DNA of 64,000 nt. Source: Prosthecomicrobium pneumaticum. Its GTDB lineage: Bacteria; Pseudomonadota; Alphaproteobacteria; Rhizobiales; Kaistiaceae. The notes below the pieces were generated by a model. The model had not been told where the DNA came from, made no database searches, and saw nothing but the letters and a program-made list of their open reading frames with translations. Positions 41,284 to 49,937 of this stretch are shown in pieces (the stretch's first letter is position 1; every line of letters starts with the position of its first letter). The translations under genes were made by a program, and so were the position numbers. The stretch lies in assembly GCF_014199915.1 (NCBI RefSeq), contig NZ_JACHOO010000001.1:672328-736327 (forward strand), written 5' to 3'.

Positions 41284-42033
41284 GTGTCGAAGCTATCGGG
41301 AGTTGTGATCGTGACGGGCGCGGCGTCGGGTATCGGCCGGCGCTCGGCCGAAATCTTCGCGGAGCGCGGCGCAACGGTGGTCGCCGCCGACATCAACCGC
41401 GCCGGGCTCGAGACGATTACGACGCCGGGCGTCCACGCCATCGCTGCGGACCTCACCCGCGCCGGGGACTGCCGCGAGGTCGCCGCCTTTGCGGCGCGCC
41501 TCGGCACGGTGGCGGGGCTCTTCAACTGCGCGGGCCTCGAACTGCACGGCAGCGTCGTCGACATGCCGGAGGAGGATTGGGACCGGGTGATGGCGATCAA
41601 TCTGAAGGCCATCTTCCTGCTCTCGAAGCACGTCATCCCGCTGATGGTCGCAGCGGGCGGCGGCGCCGTCGTCAACATGTCGTCGATCCACGCGCAGGCG
41701 AGTTCGCCCGAGGTCGCCGCCTATGCCGCAACGAAGGGGGCGGTGATCGCGATGACGCGGGTGATGGCGCTCGACCACGGCCGCGACAATGTCCGCGTCA
41801 CGGCGATCCTGCCGGGTGCCATCGACACGCCGCTGATGCGCGGCAATGCGGCCGCCTTCAATCCGGAGAACCCTGAGGCGAAGATCGCCGAATGGGCGGC
41901 CGAGCACGCGCTGAACCGGCTCGGCCGCACCGACGAGGTGGCGAAACTCGCCGCCTTTCTCTTGTCCGACGACGCTTCCTTCATCACCGGCTCGGCGCAT
42001 CTCGTCGACGGCGGCATGCTGGCGTCGTTCTGA
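41284..42033 (+). CDS. Short-chain dehydrogenase/reductase, possible keto-deoxy sugar-acid dehydrogenase
   Basis: A 249-residue classical SDR. TGAASGIG (about 10-17) binds NAD, with AADIN carrying the Asp that prefers NAD. NCAG is near 83, and the catalytic Ser-Tyr-Lys are in NMSSIH and YAATKG. The C-terminus GSAHLVDGGMLASF is typical. Similar SDRs oxidise 2-keto-3-deoxy-L-fuconate or -rhamnonate in non-phosphorylative routes, which suits the AraD1 protein nearby. Many other substrates are possible for the family. GTG at 41284 was chosen because GGGAGGA lies six bases upstream. It ends three bases from the convergent lactonase gene. Confidence 0.87.
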   Translation: MSKLSGVVIVTGAASGIGRRSAEIFAERGATVVAADINRAGLETITTPGVHAIAADLTRAGDCREVAAFAARLGTVAGLFNCAGLELHGSVVDMPEEDWDRVMAINLKAIFLLSKHVIPLMVAAGGGAVVNMSSIHAQASSPEVAAYAATKGAVIAMTRVMALDHGRDNVRVTAILPGAIDTPLMRGNAAAFNPENPEAKIAEWAAEHALNRLGRTDEVAKLAAFLLSDDASFITGSAHLVDGGMLASF

Positions 42034-42036
42034 GGC

Positions 42037-42939
42037 TCAGAGCGTGACGCGGTTCTCCGGCAGGCCCGTCACGCTCGTCTCCATGGCGAAGAGCGAGCCG
42101 CGCAGTCTCTCGCTCTCCGGCGCCATCATGCCGGCGGAGGTGAAGAAGAGCGTCGAGAGATCGTCGCCGCCGAAGGCGCAGGTGGTCGGATTGGTGACCG
42201 GCGTCTCGATCACCCGGTCGACCGTGCCGTCGGGCGCGATGCGGACGATGCAGCCGCCGCCGAACCGGCAGTTCCACAGATAGCCGTCCGAATCGATCGT
42301 CGAGCCGTCCGGACCGCCGCGGCCGAAGCCGGCGAGGAAGACCTCGGGCGCTCCGATCGTGCCGGCGGCGTCGTCATAGGCATGCACCCAGATGATGTCG
42401 GCGAGCGTGTCGGCGAAGTAGAAGCGGCTGCGATCGGGGCTCCAGCACAGCGTGTTGGATATGCCGATCCCGTCGCGGAACACCGCCGACGACCCCTCGC
42501 GGCCGATCCGGAAGAGCAGCCCGTCCGTGCCTCCGGCGTCGAGCACCTCGCCGTTCGGTCCGACATTCGAGCGCATCGACCCGACCCAGAACCGACCGGA
42601 CGGATCGCTCCGCCCGTCGTTGAGGCGGACATGCGGCGTCCCCTCGAGCACGAAGCCCTGAGGGCGCCTCGCATCGGTCTCCGGCGACCAGATCAGCAGG
42701 CGCGAGGCGACGGCGACGAGCATCTCATCCGCCCGGTCGGTGAGCGAGAGCGCCACCACCGGCTCGTCGAACATCCAGGAATGCACCGCCCCGTCCGCCG
42801 CCCGCCAGCGATGGACGAGGAAGCGGTTGATGTCGGTCCAGTAGACCGCCTTCTCGGACGCGCTCCACAGCGCGCCCTCGCCGCACCGGTCGCCGGCCGG
42901 CACGACACAGCGCACCGGCCCGATCTCGATTCCGCTCAT
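42037..42939 (-). CDS. SMP-30/gluconolactonase-family protein
   Basis: A 300-residue six-bladed beta-propeller lactonase. Metal-binding residues are seen in CGEGALWSASEKAVYWTDI (Glu), VRLNDGRSDPSGRFWVGSM (Asn, Asp), GISNTLCWSPD (Asn) and GGPDGSTIDSDGYLWNC (Asp). It hydrolyses aldonolactones to the free acid. It is next to the dehydratase gene (18 bases) and would supply its substrate from the lactone made by the aldo/keto reductase. GGGGAGGA lies five bases before the ATG. Confidence 0.92.
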   Translation of the reverse strand: MSGIEIGPVRCVVPAGDRCGEGALWSASEKAVYWTDINRFLVHRWRAADGAVHSWMFDEPVVALSLTDRADEMLVAVASRLLIWSPETDARRPQGFVLEGTPHVRLNDGRSDPSGRFWVGSMRSNVGPNGEVLDAGGTDGLLFRIGREGSSAVFRDGIGISNTLCWSPDRSRFYFADTLADIIWVHAYDDAAGTIGAPEVFLAGFGRGGPDGSTIDSDGYLWNCRFGGGCIVRIAPDGTVDRVIETPVTNPTTCAFGGDDLSTLFFTSAGMMAPESERLRGSLFAMETSVTGLPENRVTL

Positions 42940-42957
42940 TGGTCCTCCCCGAAAACG

Positions 42958-44691
42958 TCAGTGCGATTCGCGCGGCACGGCGGAGCCCCGCGTGCCGAGC
43001 AGGAAATCGAAGTCGCAGCCGGTATCCGCCTGCATCACGTGGTCGGTGAAGAGCCGCGTATAGCCCGTCTCCGAATGCGCCGCCGGCGGCGTCCAGGCCG
43101 CCTTGCGGCGTTCCAGTTCCTCCGCGCCGACATCGAGATGGATTCGCCGGCCCGGCACATCGACCTCGATCATGTCGCCGTTCTCGATCAGCGCCAGCGG
43201 CCCGCCGATCGCCGCCTCGGGCACCGTGTGCAGCAGCACCGTGCCGTAGGCGGTGCCGCTCATGCGCCCGTCGGAGAGGCGGATCATGTCGCGCACCCCC
43301 TTCTGCAGCACCTTGGGCGGCAGGCCCATATTGCCGACCTCGGCGAAGCCGGGATAGCCGACCGGCCCGCAATATTTGAGCACCATGATGCAGGTCTCGT
43401 CGATGTCGAGGTCCGGATCGCCGATCCGGGCGTGGTAGTCCTCGATCGATTCGAAGACGACCGCCCGGCCGCGATGCACCATCAGCTCGGGCGACGCCGC
43501 CGAGGGCTTCAGGATGCAGCCGCCGGGGGCGACGTTGCCGCGCAGCACGGCGATGCCGCCGCTCTCGGTGAGCGGCCTGTCCGCCGGACGGATCACCTCG
43601 GTGTCGAAGCACTCCGCATCGCGGATCCCCTCCCAGACCGGCTGGCCGGTGACGGTGAGCGCCTCCCGATGCAGATGGCCCTCCTCGGCGAGCCGCCGCA
43701 TCACCACCGGCAGGCCGCCGGCATAATAGAAGTCCTCCATCAGGAAGCGGCCCGACGGCATCAGGTCGACAATGGTCGGGATGTCGCGGCCGAGCCGGTC
43801 CCAGTCTTCGAGCGACAGCTCGATGCCGACCCGGCCGGCGATCGCGAGCAGGTGGACGACGGCGTTGGTCGAGCCCCCGATCGCGCCGTTGACGCGAATG
43901 GCGTTCTCGAAGGCGGCCCGCGTCAGGATCTGCGAGGGCTTCAGGTCCTCCTCGACCATCCTCGTGATGCGGTGGCCGACGGCGTTGGCGAGCACCATCC
44001 GGCGCGCATCGACGGCCGGGATCGCCGCATTGCCGGGCAGCGCCATGCCGAGCGCCTCGGCCATCGAGGCCATGGTCGAGGCGGTGCCCATCGTCATGCA
44101 ATGGCCGGCGGAGCGCGACATCGCCGCCTCGGCGGCCATGAACTCGTCGCTCGAGATGAGGCCGCTCTTCACGTCCTCGCTGAGCTGCCAGACGGCCGTC
44201 CCGGAGCCGATCGTGCGGCCGCGATAGCGCCCGTTCAGCATCGGCCCGCCGGACAGCACGATGGTCGGCAGGTCGACGCTCGCCGCACCCATCAGGAGCG
44301 CCGGCGTGGTCTTGTCGCAGCCGCAGAGCAGCACGACGCCGTCGATCGGATTGGCCCGGATCGATTCCTCGACATCCATCGAGACGAGGTTGCGCAGGAA
44401 CATCGCGGTCGGCCGGATATTCGACTCGCCCGTCGAGGTCACCGGGAACTCGACCGGGAAGCCGCCCGCTTCATAGACCCCGCGTTTCACATGCTCGGCG
44501 AGACCGCGGAAGTGCGCGTTGCACGGCGTCAGTTCCGACCAAGTGTTGCAGATGCCGATGACCGGTCGACCATCGAAGACATGCGATGGAAGCCCCTGGT
44601 TGCGCATCCAGCTGCGATGGATGAAGGCATCCTTGTCGTTCTTCCCGAACCACTCCGCCGACCGGTAGCGGCGCTTTTCTTTTTCGCTCAT
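42958..44691 (-). CDS. IlvD/Edd-family sugar-acid dehydratase
   Basis: A 577-residue iron-sulfur dehydratase. Cys57 (SELTPCN), Cys125 (LLCGCDKTTP) and Cys198 (SAGHCMTMG) are spaced as the cluster ligands of Rhizobium L-arabinonate dehydratase, with the whole set two residues earlier by my recollection. The catalytic serine motif GRMSGTAYG is present. The family turns an aldonate into a 2-keto-3-deoxy acid; the length and N-terminus fit the sugar-acid rather than branched-chain-amino-acid subgroup. L-arabonate, D-xylonate or L-fuconate are candidates. It diverges from the FadR-type regulator gene. ATG at 44691 was preferred; the frame upstream lacks family similarity. Confidence 0.9.
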   Translation of the reverse strand: MSEKEKRRYRSAEWFGKNDKDAFIHRSWMRNQGLPSHVFDGRPVIGICNTWSELTPCNAHFRGLAEHVKRGVYEAGGFPVEFPVTSTGESNIRPTAMFLRNLVSMDVEESIRANPIDGVVLLCGCDKTTPALLMGAASVDLPTIVLSGGPMLNGRYRGRTIGSGTAVWQLSEDVKSGLISSDEFMAAEAAMSRSAGHCMTMGTASTMASMAEALGMALPGNAAIPAVDARRMVLANAVGHRITRMVEEDLKPSQILTRAAFENAIRVNGAIGGSTNAVVHLLAIAGRVGIELSLEDWDRLGRDIPTIVDLMPSGRFLMEDFYYAGGLPVVMRRLAEEGHLHREALTVTGQPVWEGIRDAECFDTEVIRPADRPLTESGGIAVLRGNVAPGGCILKPSAASPELMVHRGRAVVFESIEDYHARIGDPDLDIDETCIMVLKYCGPVGYPGFAEVGNMGLPPKVLQKGVRDMIRLSDGRMSGTAYGTVLLHTVPEAAIGGPLALIENGDMIEVDVPGRRIHLDVGAEELERRKAAWTPPAAHSETGYTRLFTDHVMQADTGCDFDFLLGTRGSAVPRESH

Positions 44692-44807
44692 CCTGTGTCC
44701 AGACTCGGATCCATGAGGACGAGAGGGCCGAAACCATAGGGGCCTCATCCCGCCGGAGGGGCGGGGATGGCGGTCGCTGTTTGCACGTTGCGCCTCCCTC
44801 GCTACAT

Positions 44808-44822
44808 CTATTATTGTATGAG
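44808..44822 (+). promoter_or_regulatory. FadR-type operator candidate, site 3
   Basis: CTATTA-TTG-TATGAG matches the palindrome at 46953-46967 in the right arm and four of six left-arm bases. It lies between the divergent dehydratase and GntR-family genes, 48 bases before the regulator start, so the regulator may control itself and the dehydratase-lactonase pair. Confidence 0.55.
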
Positions 44823-44870
44823 TAATTCGCAGAGCTCGCAACGGTGCAGCAGCGCCGAGGAGAGAAAGCC

Positions 44871-45623
44871 GTGGACCTTGTCGACCTCCTGGCGCGCGTC
44901 AACGCGCCCTCCTCGGTCAGCCAGAGACGGCTGCACGGCTCCGTCGCGCATCAGCTCGCGGTGATGATCATCGGCGGGCGGCTGAAGCCGGGCGAAGTTC
45001 TGCCGAACGAGGACCTGCTCTCGGCGCAGCTCTCGGTCTCGCGCACCGCCTATCGCGAGGCGATGCGCATCCTGGTCGCGAAGGGCCTCGTCAAGTCGCG
45101 CCCCAAGGCCGGCACCACGGTCAATCCCCGCTCGGAGTGGAACATCCTCGATCCGGACGTGCTGTCCTGGCATTTCGAGGTCGAGCCGAGCCCCTCCTTC
45201 ATCATCGCGCTGTTCGAACTTCGCCGGATCATCGAGCCCGCCGGCGCGGCGATCGCGGCCGAGCGGCGGACGGCGGACGATCTCGCGGCGATGCGCAGCG
45301 CCCTCGAGAAGATGCGCACCATGCCGCCGGGCGACGTCACCGGCCTCGATGCCGACCTCGCCTTCCATCACACGATCCTCGTGGCGGCGAAGAACGAGGC
45401 GCTGCAGGCGCTCACCAATGTGATCGGCTCGACGCTGCGCTGGTCGGTCCGTTTGAAGATCACCGCCGACCCGCTCGTCTACGAGACCTCCCTCCCCGAC
45501 CATGTCGCGGTCATGGAAGCGATCGAGCGGCAGGATGCGGCGGAGGCGAGCGGGCGCATGACGATTCTCGTCAACAAGGCACTTTCGGATACGCTGCGCA
45601 CTCTCGAAAGCCAGTCCCGCTGA
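44871..45623 (+). CDS. GntR-family regulator, FadR subfamily (FCD domain)
   Basis: A 250-residue regulator. The winged HTH covers about 20-88 (QLAVMIIGGRLKPGEVLPNE, SRTAYREAMRILVAKGLV). The FCD ligand domain (about 105-245) has the metal-site residues Asp and His in DADLAFHHTILVA, with further His in SLPDHVAVMEAI. FCD regulators usually sense sugar acids or other carboxylates, which fits the surrounding enzymes. GTG at 44871 was chosen because GAGGAG lies about eight bases upstream; GTG at 44844 is the alternative. The next gene starts eight bases after its stop. Confidence 0.9.
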   Translation: MDLVDLLARVNAPSSVSQRRLHGSVAHQLAVMIIGGRLKPGEVLPNEDLLSAQLSVSRTAYREAMRILVAKGLVKSRPKAGTTVNPRSEWNILDPDVLSWHFEVEPSPSFIIALFELRRIIEPAGAAIAAERRTADDLAAMRSALEKMRTMPPGDVTGLDADLAFHHTILVAAKNEALQALTNVIGSTLRWSVRLKITADPLVYETSLPDHVAVMEAIERQDAAEASGRMTILVNKALSDTLRTLESQSR

Positions 45624-45631
45624 GTCTCTCC

Positions 45632-46777
45632 ATGATCGTCAATATCGAGGACGCGCGCCGCCGCGCCCGCCGCCGTCTTCCCCGTATGTTCTTCGACTAT
45701 CTCGACGGCGGCGCCTTCGCCGAGGCGACGATGCGGCGGAACCGCAGCGATTTCGACGCTCTGACCCTCGAGCAGCACGTTCTGGTCGACGTCTCCCGCC
45801 GTGACCTGACCCACCATTTCCTCGGCCGGACGTGGAAGCTGCCGATGATGCTCGGGCCGATCGGCTTCTGCGGCATGATGGCGGGCGGCGGCGAGGTGAA
45901 GGCGGCGACGGCCGCGGCGAAGGCCGGCATCGGCTTCGCGCTTTCGACCTTCGCGATCGCCTCGATCGAGGCCGTGCGGACGAAGGCGCCGCTCCCCGCC
46001 TTCCAGCTCTATATGTTCCGCGACCGGGCGATCGCCGCCGATCTCGTCGCCCGCGCCGCCGCGGCCGGCGTCGAGACGCTGTTCGTCACCGTCGACACCG
46101 CCGTCTCCGGCATTCGCGAGCGCGACACCCGGAACGGCTTCCGCACCTCGGCGCGGCTCGGGCCCCGCGCCCTGCTCGACATGGCGCTCCATCCGCTCTG
46201 GGGCCTCGATGTTCTCGCGAACGGCAAGCCGCAGCTCGGCAATGCCGCCGGCCGGCCCGGCATGGGCAGCACGCTGATGGCGCAGGCGGCGCAGTTCAGC
46301 GCCGGCCTCGACCCGACCGTCGGCCCGGCCGATCTCGAATGGCTGCGCTCGCGGTGGCAAGGCCGGCTGATCGCCAAGGGTGTGCTCTCCGCACGCGATG
46401 CGCAGACCGCGATCGATTCGGGCTGCGACGGCGTCGTCGTCAGCAATCACGGCGGGCGGCAGCTCGACGGCGCGCGCTCGACGATTTCGGTGCTGCCCGA
46501 GATCGCCGATGCGGTCGGCGGCCGTGCCGAGGTCCTGCTCGACAGCGGCATCCGCCGCGGCAGCGACATTGCGAAGGCGCTGGCGCTCGGCGCCGACGGC
46601 GTGCTGATCGGCCGGGCCTATATCTACGGCCTCGCCGCGGCGGGCGAAGCGGGCGTCGGCGGCGTGATCGAGCATCTGCGCGGCGAACTCGACGTCACCC
46701 TCGCCCTGATGGGCCTCGATTCGATCGCCGCGCTGAAGGCCGCAGGCCGCGACGCCGTCCGCCGCGCCACCCTCTGA
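45632..46777 (+). CDS. FMN-dependent alpha-hydroxy acid dehydrogenase (L-lactate dehydrogenase-like)
   Basis: A 381-residue FMN TIM-barrel enzyme. Signature residues are DYLDGGAFAEATMRRN (about 21-36), LIAKGVLSARDA (Lys contacting FMN), VSNHGGRQLDGA (catalytic His, then Arg) and LLDSGIRRGSDIAKALALGA with GADGVLIGRAYIYGLA. It oxidises L-lactate or another L-2-hydroxy acid to the keto acid, usually passing electrons to the respiratory chain. It is cotranscribed with the FadR-type regulator. L-lactate would be an end product if the pathway degrades L-fucose through a diketo acid. Glycolate or mandelate-type substrates are alternatives. Confidence 0.9.
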   Translation: MIVNIEDARRRARRRLPRMFFDYLDGGAFAEATMRRNRSDFDALTLEQHVLVDVSRRDLTHHFLGRTWKLPMMLGPIGFCGMMAGGGEVKAATAAAKAGIGFALSTFAIASIEAVRTKAPLPAFQLYMFRDRAIAADLVARAAAAGVETLFVTVDTAVSGIRERDTRNGFRTSARLGPRALLDMALHPLWGLDVLANGKPQLGNAAGRPGMGSTLMAQAAQFSAGLDPTVGPADLEWLRSRWQGRLIAKGVLSARDAQTAIDSGCDGVVVSNHGGRQLDGARSTISVLPEIADAVGGRAEVLLDSGIRRGSDIAKALALGADGVLIGRAYIYGLAAAGEAGVGGVIEHLRGELDVTLALMGLDSIAALKAAGRDAVRRATL

Positions 46778-46952
46778 TCCCCGGCCGGGCGGCATCCGGC
46801 CGCGCCCCCCCCGAATCGAGCGCCGCACGCTTCCCTTCGTCGAGTCCTTCGGCCGGGCCGTCAAAGCCGTGCGCCGGTCGCGGAGTCGCGTCCGGCTGTC
46901 CGGTGAGGATCGCGCGCGCGAGCGCAGCGTGACCCGCCTCGGCACTTTTCTT

Positions 46953-46967
46953 CTCATACAATATGAG
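46953..46967 (+). promoter_or_regulatory. FadR-type operator candidate, site 4 (perfect palindrome)
   Basis: CTCATA-CAA-TATGAG is a perfect inverted repeat with a three-base centre, 62 bases before the MalF-type permease start. It is the best copy of the motif found at 36896, 41234 and 44808. The rest of the 251-base gap 46778-47028 holds a C8 run and no gene. Confidence 0.65.
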
Positions 46968-47028
46968 GTATTAAATTCTCGCCGGGGCGGGGAAATCAGG
47001 AAGGCGCCCGCGGCGGGAGGAGTTGAAG

Positions 47029-47952
47029 ATGAGCACCCCAGCCGGTGCGCGGTCCGCCGCGCGCCGATCGCGCGGCCGCGGCCTCGTGGAGCGCTCCGCA
47101 CCGGTCGTGATGTTGGCGCCGATCATCATCGTGCTCGCCGCGCTCACCCTCTATCCGTTCTTCGCCAATGTCTGGTACAGCCTGCACGCGCGGGACCTGA
47201 CCCAGCCCTTCCAGACCGGCTTCAACGCGCCGCGCAATTTCGAGGCGGTCATCGAGGGCGGCAGCCTCCTGCACGCCCTCTCGATCACCGGCCAGTTCGT
47301 CGTCATCGCGCTCATCGTCGAGCTCGTGCTCGGCGGCCTGATCGCCCTCGCCCTCTGGCAGCCGATCCGCGGCGCGCGGCTCTTCTCGACCATCCTCATC
47401 CTGCCCTTCGGGCTCACGCCGGTGGCGCTCGCGCTCGCCTGGCGCCTGCTCCTCAATCCGGCCGGCGGCGGGCTCAATGCGATCCTCGCCCATCTCGGCC
47501 TGCCGACACTCGACTGGACGGCCTCGCCCGCCCTCGCGCTTCCCTCGCTGATCCTCGTCGACGTCTGGCAATGGACGCCCTTCGTCACGCTGATCCTGCT
47601 CGCCGGCCTCGTCGCGCTGCCGAACGAGCCGTTCGAGGCGGCTTCCGTCGAGGGTGCCGGCTATTGGCGCTCCGTCTTCGACATCGCCCTGCCGCTCCTC
47701 AAGCCGCTGATCCTCGTCGTCGTACTGTTCCGCGGCATCGACCTCTTCCGCACCTTCGACACCTTCTGGGTGATCACCGGCGGCGGACCGGGCAATGCCA
47801 CCGAGACGCTCAACATGCTGCTCTACCGGCTCGCCTTCCAGAACCTCAATTTCGGTCAGGCCGCCGCCCTCGCCCTGGTGATGCTGGTGATCGTGATCCT
47901 CTGCACGCAGCCGCTGATGAAGCGCCTCGTTGCGCGGAAGGACGGACGATGA
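47029..47952 (+). CDS. Carbohydrate ABC transporter permease, MalF type
   Basis: A 307-residue inner-membrane permease. After a basic N-terminus the first membrane segment spans about 24-44 (VVMLAPIIIVLAALTLYPFF). The EAA loop is EAASVEGAGYWRS with ALPLLKPL after it, and WVITGGGPGNATE is the MalF motif. ATG at 47029 has GGGAGGA seven bases upstream. It overlaps the MalG-type gene by ATGA and needs a binding protein encoded elsewhere, probably at 38035-39384. Confidence 0.92.
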   Translation: MSTPAGARSAARRSRGRGLVERSAPVVMLAPIIIVLAALTLYPFFANVWYSLHARDLTQPFQTGFNAPRNFEAVIEGGSLLHALSITGQFVVIALIVELVLGGLIALALWQPIRGARLFSTILILPFGLTPVALALAWRLLLNPAGGGLNAILAHLGLPTLDWTASPALALPSLILVDVWQWTPFVTLILLAGLVALPNEPFEAASVEGAGYWRSVFDIALPLLKPLILVVVLFRGIDLFRTFDTFWVITGGGPGNATETLNMLLYRLAFQNLNFGQAAALALVMLVIVILCTQPLMKRLVARKDGR

Positions 47953-48770
47953 AATCGCGCGGCTCCAATCTCGTCCGGTTTCTCGTCCTCCTCGTCTTCT
48001 GCGCGATCTGGGCGTTGCCGCTCCTCTATATCCTGCGCGTCGCCTTCGCCGCGCCGCTCGATGCGGCGAGCGGTGCGCCCTCGCCCTTCGCCGCCCTGTC
48101 GCTCGAGAATTTCCGCACCGTGCTCGCCAATCCGGAGATGATCCGGGCGCTCGGCAATTCGCTCGTCATCGGCGTCGTCTCGACGCTGCTCGTGCTCGCC
48201 ATCGCGACGCCGGCCGCCTTCGTCTGCGCGACCCGCGAGTTCCGCGGCCGCGAGATGATCGAGGGCTGGATCCTGAGCACCCGCATGCTGCCGGCCTTCG
48301 TCGTCATCCTCCCCTATTTCATGCTGTTCCGCACGGCGCATCTTCTCGACACCATGCTCGGCCTCGTGATCATGCACGTGATCGTCAGCCTGGCGCTCGC
48401 CTTCTTCATGCTGCGGAGCTTCTTCGCCGAACTGCCGCGCGAGGTGCTCGAGGCGTCCTACATGGAAGGCGCCGGCAGCTACCGCACCTTTGCGAGCGTC
48501 GCGCTGCCGCAGGTGCGCGGCGGCCTGATCGCCACCGGCATCATGGTGTTCATCTTCTCCTGGAACGAGCTCGCCTTCGCCTTCACCCTCGCCGGCGGCG
48601 CGGTGAAGACCGGGCCGGTCGCCATCCTCGGCTTCATGGCTTTCCAGAACGTCCAGATCGCCCCGCTGATGGCGGCGGCGAGCATCCTGATCGCGCCGAT
48701 CGCGATCCTTCTCATCCTCGCGCAGAAGGGGCTCATCCGCGGCCTCAGCTTCGGCGCGGTCAAGGCATAG
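47949..48770 (+). CDS. Carbohydrate ABC transporter permease, MalG type
   Basis: A 273-residue permease with six membrane segments. The EAA loop is EASYMEGAGSYRT followed by VALPQVRGG, and the protein ends LSFGAVKA as typical for MalG-like subunits. It is translationally coupled to the MalF-type gene and lies five bases before the ATPase gene. It imports the sugar or sugar acid degraded by the neighbouring enzymes. Confidence 0.92.
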   Translation: MKSRGSNLVRFLVLLVFCAIWALPLLYILRVAFAAPLDAASGAPSPFAALSLENFRTVLANPEMIRALGNSLVIGVVSTLLVLAIATPAAFVCATREFRGREMIEGWILSTRMLPAFVVILPYFMLFRTAHLLDTMLGLVIMHVIVSLALAFFMLRSFFAELPREVLEASYMEGAGSYRTFASVALPQVRGGLIATGIMVFIFSWNELAFAFTLAGGAVKTGPVAILGFMAFQNVQIAPLMAAASILIAPIAILLILAQKGLIRGLSFGAVKA

Positions 48771-48775
48771 GTCTC

Positions 48776-49933
48776 ATGGCTCGGATCAGCATCGAAGGCG
48801 TCACCAAGCGCTATTCCGACGGCTCGGCTGCGGTCGACAACGTCTCGATCGAGGTCGCCGACGGCGAGTTCCTCGTTCTCGTCGGCCCGTCCGGCTGCGG
48901 CAAGTCCACCCTGCTGCGGATGATCGCCGGGCTCGAGGACATCACCTCCGGCGCCATCCGGGTCGACGACCGCATCGTCAACGACCTGCCGCCGAAGGAT
49001 CGCGACATCGCGATGATCTTCCAGACCTACGCGCTCTTCCCGCACATGACGGTCGAGAAGAACCTCCGCTATGGCCTGAAAGTCCGCGGCACGCCGAAGG
49101 CGGAAGCCGATGCCCGCGTCCAGAAGGCGGCGAAGACGCTCGGCCTCCTGCCCCTGATGAACCGCCGGCCCGGCCAGCTCTCCGGCGGCCAGCGCCAGCG
49201 CGTCGCGATCGGCCGGGCGCTGGTGCGCGAGCCCTCGGTCTTCCTGATGGACGAGCCGCTCGCCAATCTCGATACCAAGCTGCGCGTCCACATGCGCACC
49301 GAGTTCGCCCGCCTGCGCGAGCAGTTGCGCACGACCACCGTCTACGTCACCCACGATCAGGTCGAGGCGATGACGCTCGGCCACCGGGTCTGCGTGCTGC
49401 GCGACGGCGTCGTCCAGCAGATCGACACGCCCGACCAGCTCTTCGCCCGGCCGAAGAACATGTTCGTCGCCGGCTTCATCGGCTCGCCCGAGATGAACTT
49501 TGCGAAGGCGAAGGTCGTGGGCCGCACCGTGACGCTCGGCAGTCACGCGGTCGGCCTGCCTGACGACGTCGATCTCGCTCGCCATGACGGCCGCGAGATC
49601 GTGCTCGGCATCCGTCCGAGCGACTTCTACGAGCGTGCGGACGGTCAGTTCATGGTCGATGTCGAGCTCGTCGAGCGGCTCGGCAGCGAGAACATCGTCG
49701 TCTTCCCCGTCGCCGCCGAGAGTGTGCGGGCCGACCGGATCGGCGGGCGCGCCTCGGCCGTCGTCGACGACGAGGAGGCGCTGCAGGCCGGCCAGGCGGG
49801 CCGCACCCCCTTTACCGCGCGGCTCGACGGCACCGCGAAGGCGCGGGCCGGCGTGCCGCTCCGCCTCGGCGTCGCGCCGGAGGCGCTGCATTTCTTCGAT
49901 CCTCAGACCGGCCTTTCGATCGGCAGGCGCTGA
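48776..49933 (+). CDS. Sugar ABC transporter ATPase, MalK/UgpC type
   Basis: A 385-residue ATPase. Walker A GPSGCGKST (about 37-45), Q-loop FQTYALFPHMTV, signature LSGGQRQRVAIGRALV, Walker B VFLMDEPLANLD and switch YVTHDQVEAMTL are intact. The C-terminal OB/TOBE regulatory domain starts near 235. It is the only MalK-type ATPase gene in the window and could energise the two ATPase-less MalEFG sets at 2275-5408 and 13018-16120 as well. Such sharing is known for MsmK/UgpC-like ATPases; here it is inference. Confidence 0.93.
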   Translation: MARISIEGVTKRYSDGSAAVDNVSIEVADGEFLVLVGPSGCGKSTLLRMIAGLEDITSGAIRVDDRIVNDLPPKDRDIAMIFQTYALFPHMTVEKNLRYGLKVRGTPKAEADARVQKAAKTLGLLPLMNRRPGQLSGGQRQRVAIGRALVREPSVFLMDEPLANLDTKLRVHMRTEFARLREQLRTTTVYVTHDQVEAMTLGHRVCVLRDGVVQQIDTPDQLFARPKNMFVAGFIGSPEMNFAKAKVVGRTVTLGSHAVGLPDDVDLARHDGREIVLGIRPSDFYERADGQFMVDVELVERLGSENIVVFPVAAESVRADRIGGRASAVVDDEEALQAGQAGRTPFTARLDGTAKARAGVPLRLGVAPEALHFFDPQTGLSIGRR

Positions 49934-49937
49934 CGTC

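Noticed and set aside
46805-46812. C8 homopolymer as a sign of a frameshifted gene
   Set aside because: It lies in the gap between the FMN enzyme and the permease genes, and no broken family member is visible in either frame around it.
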